Positions 1-8,800 of a DNA stretch of 64,000 nucleotides are shown here, piece by piece. This DNA is from Flavobacterium sp. KJJ (GTDB lineage Bacteria; Bacteroidota; Bacteroidia; Flavobacteriales; Flavobacteriaceae): NCBI RefSeq assembly GCF_000708595.2, contig NZ_JARP01000001.1, forward strand, positions 1,054,001 through 1,118,000, given 5' to 3'. Under the pieces are notes generated by a model. That model saw nothing but the letters and a program-made list of their open reading frames with translations, was not told where the DNA came from and did not search any database. Each line of letters starts with the position of its first letter. Positions within the stretch are counted from its first letter, which is position 1. The position numbers were made by a program, and so were the translations under genes.

Positions 1-1
1 T

Positions 2-361
2 TATCAGTTTTTATACGCTGAAGGAGATGAGTTTCATTTTATGAATACGGAATCTTTTGAACAAATTTCTTTAAATAAAAATATTCTGGATGCTCCAGGA
101 TTATTAAAAGAAGGAACAAGTGTAATGGTTCAGGTAAATACTGAAACTGATTTGCCTTTATCTGTTGATATGCCATCTTCTGTAATTCTTGAAGTTACAT
201 ACGCTGAGCCAGGAGTAAAAGGAAATACAGCAACAAATGCTACTAAATCTGCTACGGTAGAAACTGGTGCGTCTGTAAACGTTCCGTTGTTTATTAACGA
301 AGGGGATAAAATTAAAATCGATACTGCTTCAGGGAATTACATGGAGCGTGTAAAAGAGTAG
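2..361 (+). CDS. efp: Elongation factor P, C-terminal part (cut by window start)
   Basis: EF-P binds the ribosome between the P and E sites and relieves stalling at polyproline stretches. The reading frame is open from base 2, beginning Y-Q-F-L-Y-A-E-G-D-E-F-H-F-M, which is the middle (OB) domain of EF-P; the Met at 41 is internal and not the start. The last residues, including D-G-D-K-I-K-I-D-T-(A)-(S)-G-N-Y-M-E-R, match the conserved C-terminal OB domain signature. About 70 N-terminal residues, including the modified loop lysine or arginine, lie outside the window. In flavobacteria efp commonly sits next to lpxA/lpxD genes, as here. Family assignment is secure. Confidence 0.95.
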   Translation, partial: YQFLYAEGDEFHFMNTESFEQISLNKNILDAPGLLKEGTSVMVQVNTETDLPLSVDMPSSVILEVTYAEPGVKGNTATNATKSATVETGASVNVPLFINEGDKIKIDTASGNYMERVKE

Positions 362-365
362 TTTT

Positions 366-496
366 TTAATTAGATAATTTGTCAATGAGTCAATTAGAAA
401 ATTAGTGAATTGTCACAATTTTGAGCATTCATTTTCTGATTGACACATTTTCTAGTTGGCACATTTTCTAATTGACAAATTTTCTAATTTAAAAAT
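366..496. repeat. Word-repeat spacer between efp and the lpxD-like gene
   Basis: The gap holds repeated variants of the words AATTAGAAAATT, ATTTTCTAATTGAC and GACACATTTTCTA in both orientations, so the transcript could fold on itself in several ways. The same vocabulary recurs at 31992-32065 and 32378-32477 in the his operon. No gene is visible here. Confidence 0.7.
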
Positions 497-1426
497 ATGA
501 AATTTCCAAAAGTTCACTCTTTAGAAGAAATTGCAAATTTGCTTAACTGCGAATTTATTGGCGACAAAAACTTTGAGGTTTTAGGCATGAACGAAATACA
601 TGTCGTTGAACCAGGTGATATAGTTTTTGTTGACCATCCAAAATATTATGACAAAGCTTTGCAATCAGCAGCTACTATTGTACTGATCAATAAAAAAGTA
701 GAATGCCCTGCGGGTAAAGCACTTTTGATTTCTGATGATCCTTTCAGAGATTTCAATACTTTAACCAAACACTTTAGACCTTTTCAAGCAACTAACGTAT
801 CGATAGCTCTTTCTGCAACTATAGGAGAAGGAACTGTAATTCAGCCTAATTGTTTTGTTGGTAATAGCGTTACGATCGGTAAAAACTGCATTATTCATCC
901 CAATGTTGCTATTTACGATCATACTGTAATTGGTGACAATGTAATTATTCACGCTGGAACTATTTTAGGAGCAGATGCTTTCTATTATAAAAAACGTCCA
1001 GATGGTTTTGATCAGTTAATTTCTGGAGGAAGAGTTGTAATTGAAAATAATGTTGGAATTGGCGCTCTTTGTACAATTGATAAAGGAGTTACAGGAGATA
1101 CAACAATTGGCGAAGGAACCAAACTGGATAATCAAGTTCATGTTGGACATGATACTGTTATCGGAAAAAAATGTTTAATTGCATCGCAAACCGGTATTGC
1201 AGGCTGTGTTGTTATTGAAGATGAAGTTACTATTTGGGGACAAGTAGGTACAACCAGTGGCATTACAATAGGAGCGAAGGCCGTTATTATGGGACAGACT
1301 GGTGTTACAAAATCAGTTGAAGGCGGTAAATCATATTTTGGAACCCCAATCGAAGAATCAAGAGAAAAATTAAAACAATTGGCCAATATCAAAAAGATTC
1401 CTGAAATTTTAAATAAATTGAAGTAA
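497..1426 (+). CDS. lpxD: LpxD-like UDP-3-O-acylglucosamine N-acyltransferase
   Basis: Left-handed beta-helix acyltransferase that would add the N-linked acyl chain to UDP-3-O-acyl-glucosamine in lipid A synthesis, in the cytoplasm. The 309 residues comprise an N-terminal LpxD-type uridine-binding domain (about 1-100) followed by hexapeptide repeats (about 105-275) of the form [I/V]G-x-x. The V-G-H motif places the probable catalytic His near residue 218, aligned with the I-A-H of E. coli LpxD. Length is slightly short of the usual 340. Flavobacteria often carry a second LpxD-type gene just after efp, so this may be the paralogue rather than the main lipid A enzyme; the exact acyl substrate cannot be read from sequence. 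Confidence 0.82.
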   Translation: MKFPKVHSLEEIANLLNCEFIGDKNFEVLGMNEIHVVEPGDIVFVDHPKYYDKALQSAATIVLINKKVECPAGKALLISDDPFRDFNTLTKHFRPFQATNVSIALSATIGEGTVIQPNCFVGNSVTIGKNCIIHPNVAIYDHTVIGDNVIIHAGTILGADAFYYKKRPDGFDQLISGGRVVIENNVGIGALCTIDKGVTGDTTIGEGTKLDNQVHVGHDTVIGKKCLIASQTGIAGCVVIEDEVTIWGQVGTTSGITIGAKAVIMGQTGVTKSVEGGKSYFGTPIEESREKLKQLANIKKIPEILNKLK

Positions 1427-1427
1427 T

Positions 1428-1790
1428 ATGTCTATAAAAGAATTTGTTCAAAAATTTTACAAGTCAGATGCCTTAATTGATAGCGAAATCATGAAAACTT
1501 ATCTGCATCCAGATGTTAAGTTGGATTGGAACAGCACTAAAGGATTAATCGAAATGGATTATAATTCGATGCTGGATATGGCCAACGAACTAAGTCGCGC
1601 TTATGTGCGTTCAAAAGTTAGAATCAGCCATATTATTGCTGAAGATGACTTGGTTTCTATTCGATATTCTCATTTTGTAAAAACGATAGAAAACCCACGA
1701 GAAGAGATGTTATTGGCACATTTTGCTACTATTTGGCAAATAAAAGATGATAAACTTTATCGCGGTTATCAAATGAGTCAATTTTCTTAA
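1428..1790 (+). CDS. NTF2-like (SnoaL fold) small protein
   Basis: A 120-residue cytoplasmic protein with the cone-shaped NTF2/SnoaL pattern: an N-terminal helix (residues about 3-25, F-V-Q-K-F-Y-K-S-D), then H-P-D-V-K-L-D-W and later strands with I-I-A-E-D-D-L-V-S-I-R-Y and F-A-T-I-W-Q-I-K-D-D-K-L. It starts 1 base after the stop of the preceding acyltransferase, so the two are almost certainly co-transcribed and perhaps translationally coupled. No catalytic role can be assigned; this fold serves both as small-molecule isomerase and as binding module. The association with the lpxD-like gene is the only functional hint. Confidence 0.75.
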   Translation: MSIKEFVQKFYKSDALIDSEIMKTYLHPDVKLDWNSTKGLIEMDYNSMLDMANELSRAYVRSKVRISHIIAEDDLVSIRYSHFVKTIENPREEMLLAHFATIWQIKDDKLYRGYQMSQFS

Positions 1791-1831
1791 TTTTTTTGAG
1801 CATAAAAAGGTTAAAATACGTTACAAAACCT

Positions 1832-1839
1832 TACTTTTG
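1832..1839 (+). promoter_or_regulatory. -7 element of sucD promoter
   Basis: TACTTTTG matches the flavobacterial -7 consensus TAnnTTTG. It lies 35 bases before the sucD ATG. A TTA rather than TTG sits at the expected -33 distance, so the upstream element is weak. Confidence 0.6.
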
Positions 1840-1874
1840 CATCACAATTTTAAAAACTACATAAAATATATATC

Positions 1875-2747
1875 ATGAGTGTTTTAGTTAATAAAGATTC
1901 CAAAATAATTGTTCAAGGATTTACAGGAAGCGAAGGAACTTTCCACGCTTCTCAAATGATTGAGTACGGTACTAATGTTGTTGGTGGTGTTACTCCAGGA
2001 AAAGGAGGAACTAGCCATTTAGATCGTCCAGTTTTTAATACAGTAAAAGATGCTGTAGATCAAGCTGGAGCTGATACATCTATCATTTTTGTACCGCCAG
2101 CTTTTGCTGCTGATGCAATTATGGAAGCTGCTGATGCTGGAATTAAAGTAATTATTGCTATTACAGAAGGAATTCCTGTAGCAGATATGATTAAAGCAAA
2201 TAATTATGTTAAAGAAAGAAATTCTAGATTAATCGGACCAAACTGTCCAGGAGTTATTACTCCAGGTGAAGCTAAAGTTGGTATTATGCCAGGTTTCGTT
2301 TTCAAAAAAGGAACAGTTGGTATCGTATCTAAATCAGGAACTTTAACTTATGAAGCTGCTGACCAAGTTGTAAAACAAGGTTTAGGAATTACTACAGCTA
2401 TCGGTATTGGTGGAGATCCAATTATTGGAACTACAACTAAAGAAGCTGTTGAATTATTAATGAACGATCCAGAAACTGAAATTATCATCATGATTGGTGA
2501 AATTGGAGGTCAATTAGAAGCTGATGCTGCTAAATGGGTTAGAGCTGATGGTAACCGTAAACCAGTTGTTGGTTTTATCGCTGGAGAAACTGCTCCTGCT
2601 GGTAGAACAATGGGTCACGCAGGTGCTATTGTTGGAGGATCTGATGATACAGCTGCTGCTAAAAAACAAATTATGAGAGACAACGGAATCCACGTTGTTG
2701 ATTCACCAGCTGAAATTGGCAAAAAAGTAAAAGAAGTATTGGGTTAA
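1875..2747 (+). CDS. sucD: Succinyl-CoA synthetase alpha subunit
   Basis: Alpha subunit of the TCA-cycle enzyme that converts succinyl-CoA to succinate with formation of ATP or GTP. The 290-residue length is typical. The N-terminal CoA-binding Rossmann domain carries [12 protein letters not shown], and the ligase domain contains G-P-N-C-P-G-V and the phosphohistidine loop M-G-H-A-G-A-I with His248. The beta subunit sucC is not adjacent, which is usual in Flavobacterium, so assembly requires a distant gene. It has its own promoter and is followed by a strong terminator at 2799, indicating a monocistronic unit. Confidence 0.97.
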   Translation: MSVLVNKDSKIIVQGFTGSEGTFHASQMIEYGTNVVGGVTPGKGGTSHLDRPVFNTVKDAVDQAGADTSIIFVPPAFAADAIMEAADAGIKVIIAITEGIPVADMIKANNYVKERNSRLIGPNCPGVITPGEAKVGIMPGFVFKKGTVGIVSKSGTLTYEAADQVVKQGLGITTAIGIGGDPIIGTTTKEAVELLMNDPETEIIIMIGEIGGQLEADAAKWVRADGNRKPVVGFIAGETAPAGRTMGHAGAIVGGSDDTAAAKKQIMRDNGIHVVDSPAEIGKKVKEVLG

Positions 2748-2756
2748 TATCCAATC

Positions 2757-2780
2757 CCGATCCCGAAACTTCGGGACGGG
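2757..2780. repeat. Short GC-rich palindrome (CCCGA..TCGGG family)
   Basis: TCCCGAAACTTCGGGA is a compact palindrome that is GC-rich against an AT-rich background. Relatives occur at 2886-2905, 33329-33355 and 36833-36843 (GAGGCTTCGGGAT core), all in intergenic positions, indicating a small dispersed REP-like family. Confidence 0.65.
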
Positions 2781-2798
2781 ACAAAATAACAGATTCCA

Positions 2799-2832
2799 AA
2801 AAAAAGTCTCAATATTTTGTTGAGACTTTTTT
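2799..2832 (+). terminator. Intrinsic terminator after sucD
   Basis: AAAAAGTCTCAA and TTGAGACTTTTT form a 12-bp stem with a TATTTTG loop and a terminal T run. Confidence 0.9.
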
Positions 2833-2885
2833 ACATTTTTAAAATGTTTGGAATAGAATAAAAACTTAGCAACTATAACCTTTAG

Positions 2886-2905
2886 TCCCGAGGCTTCAGG
2901 ATAGA
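2886..2905. repeat. Degenerate copy of the CCCGAGGCTTC palindrome
   Basis: TCCCGAGGCTTCAGGAT is a one-mismatch relative of the palindrome core at 33329. It sits just upstream of the 142-residue protein gene. Confidence 0.5.
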
Positions 2906-2924
2906 AGCTTGAAAAATAAAAAAT

Positions 2925-3353
2925 ATGTATAAAGAATTAGAAAAGTTTAAAGTAAGCAATAGTTTTACTTTTACTATTGAAGACAGTTTAGAACAAGCTT
3001 GTAACGCTCCTGAAGCAGGTGCAGGTATTTTTGTTGTCTATGCAGTCGAAGGTGATGCAAAAGAATTAATCATGGTAGGTTCTACTGGAACAGTTCAAAA
3101 TGACGGAACTTTGAAAAGTAAAAATGGTGGTTTATACGATAAGATCGTAAACGGACATCAATTTGCTAAAACGGGAAGAAAATATTCTTGGCCTGCACAA
3201 ATGAAGTTAGAAGAGATTTCTGCTCTTGAAGTGGTTTGGTATGAAACTTTTAATGCAGATGTAAAAGCTATTCCAACTTCAGTAGAAGGACAGGTTTTGC
3301 AAAATTTCTTAAATGAAAATGCTAAATTACCAAGATGGAATGTAGCTTTCTAA
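2925..3353 (+). CDS. Conserved small protein, possibly GIY-YIG-like fold
   Basis: A 142-residue cytoplasmic protein with no signal peptide or membrane segment. The segment G-I-F-V-V-Y-A-V (near residue 34), L-I-M-V-G-S-T-G (near 48), a basic region G-R-K-Y-S-W, and the later E in V-E-G-Q-V-L-Q-N-F-L resemble in order the G-I-Y, Y-I-G, Arg/Lys and catalytic Glu positions of GIY-YIG domains, but both signature tyrosines are altered. It is therefore either a degenerate GIY-YIG protein or a chance likeness. It lies between two terminators and appears monocistronic. No function is assigned. Confidence 0.6.
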   Translation: MYKELEKFKVSNSFTFTIEDSLEQACNAPEAGAGIFVVYAVEGDAKELIMVGSTGTVQNDGTLKSKNGGLYDKIVNGHQFAKTGRKYSWPAQMKLEEISALEVVWYETFNADVKAIPTSVEGQVLQNFLNENAKLPRWNVAF

Positions 3354-3699
3354 AAGCTTTTTCAAAATAGAATCATTAAAGGCCTTGCTAAATTTTAGTA
3401 AGGCTTTTTTTTTGTTTATAACTTCATATTGTAGCTTCAAATGAAAAAGATTTCGCCATAATCTTACAATTACAATGTTTTTATAAAATTAAAATAATTT
3501 AGTAAATGTTTTAGTTCCCCAAGAAAATAAGGTTGTGCGACTGGTTTTTTAATATTACGAAAGTGTTTCTTCTATGTAAAAAAATTGTTTTTAAATATTT
3601 GATTTTATAATTTTATCACACAAAACTAAAAAATAATGTTAAAAAACTATATTTTTTGTATTAATAAAACGCATTCTAAAACGCAGTTTCCAAGTTACC
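3354..3699. other. Intergenic region before the ECF sigma gene
   Basis: The 346-base gap holds the terminator at 3378-3413 and then strongly AT-rich sequence. Near 3650 the run TATATTTTTTG is one base longer than the TAnnTTTG -7 consensus and may be the sigma gene promoter, weakly supported. No small gene was seen. Confidence 0.5.
3378..3413 (+). terminator. Intrinsic terminator after the 142-residue protein gene
   Basis: GCCTTGCTA pairs with TAGTAAGGC (one G-U pair) across a short loop, followed by nine T. Confidence 0.9.
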
Positions 3700-4311
3700 A
3701 TGAAAACCCAAATTTTGCCAATCAATACTTTAGATGACTGTACACTTTGGAATAACGTAAAAGAAGGTGATGAAAAATCATTTTCGGTATTATTTGAAAG
3801 ACACTATGCTGACTTAGTGAGTTACGGAAACTCGCTTTCTCCTTATGCCGAAAAAGTACAGGATTGTATACAAGATGTTTTTACAGATATATGGGTTTAT
3901 AGAAATAGATTGCAGGCTTCTGTTATTGTAAAGGCCTATCTTTTATCCAGCGTTCGCAAGCGAATTGCACGTTTGTATGAAAGAGATCATATTTTTCGTA
4001 AAACTACAAGCACAGATTCTATTGCTTTTCTTTTGGAATTTTCGGTAGAACATGAACTCATTGCAGATGATGAAATTGCAAAAGAAAAAGTAATTCACTT
4101 AAATAAATTACTGAACGAGTTACCTTCAAGACAGAAAGAAGCTTTATACCTTCGTTATCATCAAGGTTTAACTGTAGAACAAATCGCTGAAATGTTAGAT
4201 GTTAATTACCAATCGGCAAGTAATCTCCTGCATCGCGGTTTACTTAGTCTCCGTAGGGATTGGAAAGGTAATTTTTCATTGTTTCTTCTTATATCTTCAA
4301 GTACTTTTTAA
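3700..4311 (+). CDS. ECF-type RNA polymerase sigma factor
   Basis: Extracytoplasmic-function sigma factor expected to direct transcription of the SusC/SusD genes downstream. The 203 residues contain region 2 (about 25-95; F-S-V-L-F-E-R-H-Y then V-Q-D-C-I-Q-D-V-F-T-D-I-W, the -10 binding helix) and region 4 (about 135-190; L-P-S-R-Q-K-E-A-L-Y-L-R-Y and helix-turn-helix L-T-V-E-Q-I-A-E-M-L-D-V). There is no extracytoplasmic extension. The FecR-type anti-sigma factor follows after 89 bases, the standard arrangement for transenvelope signalling in Bacteroidota, in which ligand uptake by the cognate SusC releases sigma. Confidence 0.93.
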   Translation: MKTQILPINTLDDCTLWNNVKEGDEKSFSVLFERHYADLVSYGNSLSPYAEKVQDCIQDVFTDIWVYRNRLQASVIVKAYLLSSVRKRIARLYERDHIFRKTTSTDSIAFLLEFSVEHELIADDEIAKEKVIHLNKLLNELPSRQKEALYLRYHQGLTVEQIAEMLDVNYQSASNLLHRGLLSLRRDWKGNFSLFLLISSSTF

Positions 4312-4400
4312 TTTTATTAAAAAAAAATAAAAAAAAATCACAATTTGGTGAGTATATAATAAGAGAACTGTCCTCTATGTTTTTGTAACCTCATTTTTAG

Positions 4401-5510
4401 ATGCAAAAACGTAATAATTATACCGAAATTGAAGATTTTTTGTCTGATGAATCATTCCAATCATGGATTTTGTTTAAAATTGATGAAAATGGCTGGGAAG
4501 AATGGACGCTGGAAAACGGTCAGCGTGCCAAGTTGGTCGAAAATGCAAGGCTTTTATTATTGGCGATGAAAGTACCTGACTCTAACTTATCTTCATCAGA
4601 TATCCATAAAGCGTTGCACACAACGTGGATTAAAATTGAAGAAAAAGAAAATCAAAACCATTTTATTCGTAATTCAAGAAGATTCTTCCAAAGGCCTTTT
4701 ATTACTGGAATTGCTGCAAGCTTGCTTTTTTGCCTGATATCTGTTTGGTTTTATAAAGATCATTTTGCTACAGATAAAGTGGTTACTTATAAAGAACTTA
4801 TTGACGAAAATAGCGAAGGTTTAGTTGAACAGACTAATAATTCGAATAAATCGCAAATCATTACATTATCTGACGGAAGTTCAGTTTTATTACAACCCAA
4901 TAGTAAATTAAGTTACCCTAAAATCTTTACCGGAAACGAAAGAAAGGTGTATTTATCCGGCGAAGGTTTCTTTGAAATTAGTAAAAATCCTAAAAAGCCT
5001 TTTTACGTTTATGCAAACGAGATTGTCACAAAGGTAGTTGGAACCAGTTTTAGAGTTAAAGCTTATTCTGATCAGCCTAATGTCGAAGTTCTTGTTCGCA
5101 CCGGTAAAGTTAAGGTAAAACCAAATAATCTTGTTGCGTCAAAAGATGATCAAGAAGTAGTTTTGCTTCCTAATCAAGCGTTACGCTTTTGGCGTAAAGA
5201 TTTGAAATTTAATAAAATAACTAATATCACTGAAGATGAGACATTGGCTCATAGTGTTGGCAATATTGAACAATTAAGTTTTGAATTTACTGATATTCCC
5301 GTTTCTCAAATCTTCGAAACAATTGAACAGGCGTATTTAGTTGATATAGATTATCCAAAGAATAAATTGAAAGATTGCCATCTTACTACATCACTTAGTG
5401 ATCAGCCTTTGACGGAAAAACTTAAGATTGTCTGTAAAAGCATCGGAACAAATACAAGTTTCGAAATGAATGGAAATCAAATTATTATAAACTCGGACGG
5501 GTGTAATTAA
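4401..5510 (+). CDS. FecR-family anti-sigma factor
   Basis: Inner-membrane anti-sigma factor. Residues 1-90 form the cytoplasmic sigma-binding part, a single membrane helix lies near residues 93-116 (F-I-T-G-I-A-A-S-L-L-F-C-L-I-S-V-W-F), and the periplasmic part carries a FecR domain (about 150-240; L-S-D-G-S-S-V-L-L-Q-P-N-S-K-L-S-Y and G-E-G-F-F-E-I-S) followed by a DUF4974 domain (about 285-365; F-E-F-T-D-I-P-V-S-Q-I-F). The periplasmic end should contact the STN domain of the SusC protein encoded next, closing the signalling relay to the sigma factor upstream. Length of 369 is typical. Confidence 0.93.
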   Translation: MQKRNNYTEIEDFLSDESFQSWILFKIDENGWEEWTLENGQRAKLVENARLLLLAMKVPDSNLSSSDIHKALHTTWIKIEEKENQNHFIRNSRRFFQRPFITGIAASLLFCLISVWFYKDHFATDKVVTYKELIDENSEGLVEQTNNSNKSQIITLSDGSSVLLQPNSKLSYPKIFTGNERKVYLSGEGFFEISKNPKKPFYVYANEIVTKVVGTSFRVKAYSDQPNVEVLVRTGKVKVKPNNLVASKDDQEVVLLPNQALRFWRKDLKFNKITNITEDETLAHSVGNIEQLSFEFTDIPVSQIFETIEQAYLVDIDYPKNKLKDCHLTTSLSDQPLTEKLKIVCKSIGTNTSFEMNGNQIIINSDGCN

Positions 5511-5688
5511 TCTAATCTTTATAACTGTAATTATAGAGAAAGGGTGTGAGTTGAGATTTGAATTTAACAGCGAATTTTCTATTTGAGAATCTCCTGTTTT
5601 TAGTTCTTTTCAAAATCAAAATGAAGCAATTTTTAACCAAAAACTAAATTAACCTTATTTGCCTATGTGAAAAATAAACATAAAAAAA

Positions 5689-5727
5689 GTGCCGAAATGC
5701 TGTAACATCTCGACACCTATAAATTTG
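5689..5727 (+). promoter_or_regulatory. Dyad and -7 element before the SusC gene
   Basis: An inverted repeat with 11-base arms (5689-5699 and 5706-5716, GTGnCGAnATG-N6-CATnTCGnCAC, two mismatches) ends three bases before TAAATTTG (5720-5727), a match to the flavobacterial -7 consensus. The dyad therefore covers the -33 to -10 region. It could be an operator or an RNA-level structure of read-through transcript. Confidence 0.5.
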
Positions 5728-5806
5728 AATTTCTCTCTGTAAAGAGCAATTCAATACGTTTCTTAAAATACACTCGAATCAGTATTAATCAAAACAAACC
5801 AAAATT

Positions 5807-8800
5807 ATGAAAAAACCAGTTGTTAAACAACGATTACTCCATCGAATCATGAAAATAACACTATTTCAGTTTGTTCTAGCACTTGTGTTTTCAAGCATTG
5901 CTATGGCGAATAATGTAAATGGACAAAAAAAATTAGATACTAAGGTTACAATTACAGTTGAAAATTTAACTTTAGACAATGCATTATCTAAATTAGAAAA
6001 GTCTGCTCATGTAAAATTTTCGTACAATTCAAGACTGCCTCAATTAAATAAAAAGGTAAGTATAGAGGCTAATCAGGAAACTTTATCAAGCATTCTTAAC
6101 CGAATTTTGATACCATTTAATATTACTTTTTCAGAAGTAAGCAATCAAATTATTTTACAAAAAAACAACTCGCTCGAGCCATTTTCAAATTTAGAAAATA
6201 ATCCATCTGTATTTGATGTATTGGTTTTAGGGCCTACAATAAGAGGTAAGGTTACTGATGCTAACGGTATTCCGTTGCCAGGTGCTACTGTTTTGGCTAA
6301 AGGAACAAAAATTGCAGTATTGACTGATTTTGATGGTAATTTTTCTATCGAAATGCCTGCAAACAGTACTGCTTTAGTTATTTCTTATGTTGGTATGGAA
6401 ACTAAAGAAATTGGAATTGAAAATACATCTCCAACTATAGTTTTGAATGAGTTAGGACAAAACTTAAAAGAAGTTGTAGTAACTACAGGTTATGAAAAAA
6501 CTTCAAAAAGAACATTTACTGGAGCTATCAGTAAAATATCAGGAGCTGAATTGAAAGTGGATGGAGTAGTAGATGTGAGCAGAATGATTGAGGGTAAAGC
6601 TGCAGGGGTTACAGTACAAAATGTTACAGGAACTTTTGGTACTGCGCCTAAAATTACTGTTCGTGGATCTTCTTCGATTTTTGGTGATACAAAACCATTA
6701 TGGGTAATTGACGGTGTTGTTCAGGAAGATATTATTAATATTTCGTTTGCCGATTTGGCTTCAGGTAACTCAGAAACTTTATTGAGTTCTTCTGTAGCAG
6801 GTTTAAATGCAAATGATATTCAAAGTATTGAAATTCTTAAAGATGCTTCGGCAACTTCTATTTATGGTTCAAGATCTTTAAATGGGGTTGTAGTAGTTAC
6901 TACAAAACAAGGTCGTAGAGATTCTCCTTTAAAAGTGACTTATACAGGGGAGAATACAGTAAGAACGGTTCCAAATTATACCCAATATGATATTCTAAAT
7001 TCTCAAGAATCAATGAGTATTTTGAAAGAAATGGAGCAAAAAGGGTTTCTTGATGTACCATCAACTCTTCAGGGCCGCTACGGTGGTGTTTATAATATTT
7101 TAAGTAGAGCAATTAATACTTATGTACCTGAAACAAACAGCTATTTAGTAAATAATGATCCTGTAAGCAGAAATAATTTTTTAAAAAAGTATGAATTAGC
7201 AAATACAGATTGGTTTAGTGTTTTGTTCCGACCTTCTATTACTCAAAACCACTCCTTAAGCTTTTCTGGCGGAGGAAAAAACAACACTTTTTATGCTTCG
7301 CTAGGTTATTATACAGATCCGGGATGGACTATTGCAGACAATGTAAAACAATTATCATCAAATATAAAAGGAACTTTTTATGTAAATGACAGGCTGAATA
7401 TTACGCTATCGACTTTAGCATCTGTGCGTGATCAGGAAGCTCCTGGTACTTATGAAAGCCAGCAAGATGTTGTATTTGGTAATGTAACTAGAGATTTTGA
7501 TATTAACCCATTTAACTATGTTTTGAGTACTAGCAGAACGTTAAGACCTTATGATGAAGCTGGTAATTTAGAATATTATAGAAACAACTGGGCGCCAATG
7601 AATATTATAAATGAATTAGAAAATAATGTTTTAGAAATTAAAGTAAAAGACATTCGTTTTCAATTGGATTTAGACTATAAAATCAACAAAAACCTGACGT
7701 ATAATTTAACAGGTTCTGCCCGATATGCCAATACCTCACGTGAGCATAAAATATATGAAAATTCGAATGTTGTCGGCGCTTATAGAGCAGGTACAGAATA
7801 TGGTGCAGATGGTGTAAATACAACAGTTAGAAATGCTAATATCTATTTATATAAAGATCCAGACGATTTAACAGCACAGCCAATTTCTGTATTGCCAAAC
7901 GGAGGATTTTTAAGAAAGTATACAAATGATATGACGTCATATAATATTAGAAATAGTGTTACTTATAGAAATACCCTAAATGATGTGCATGAATTAGAAG
8001 GTTTCTTTGGTACTGAGCTAAGATCTTTAGATAGAAACAGCGACAATTTTACTGCTGCCGGAATTCAGTATGACAGAGGGCTTACGGCGTTTACAGATCC
8101 TAGAATTATTGAAAAAATTATAAATGAAGGAAATTCTTATTATGGTTTTGCAGCTGAAAGAGAAAGAACTGTAGGTTTTTTTGGAAAAGTAGGCTATACT
8201 TATGATCGTCGTTATACTGGCTCAATTACAGGACGTTATGACGGATCAAACAGACAAGGAAATAGCGGTTCGTCAAGATGGCTTCCAACTTATACTTTTA
8301 GTGGTAAATGGAATGTTACCGAAGAAAAATTCATGAAAAATACAGAATCGATTAATAATTTAGCTTTAAGAGCATCTTACGGACTTACTGCTACGGCGGG
8401 TCCAGCTACCAATTCACTGGCTATTTACAAAAGTTTTATTACAGATCGTTTAGGTATTTCTGACAGAGAAACTGGAATTGATATTGATCAATTGCAAAAC
8501 TCTGATTTAACTTGGGAAAAACAATTTGAAACCAATATTGGAGTAGATTTAGGAATGTTTAATAACAGAATACAGTTTACAACAGATGTTTACAGACGTA
8601 AAGCATTTGATCTAGTTGATTATGTTGTGACTTCAGGAATTGGAGGACAAAAAATTAAACAGGGAAATAATGCCAATATGGAAACTAAAGGTATTGAGGT
8701 TGCTTTTACTACTCAAAACATTGTAACTAATAGTTTTAAGTGGTCGACAACACTTAACTTTTCTGTCTTTAACCAAGAAATAACAAGACTTGAAAATCAG

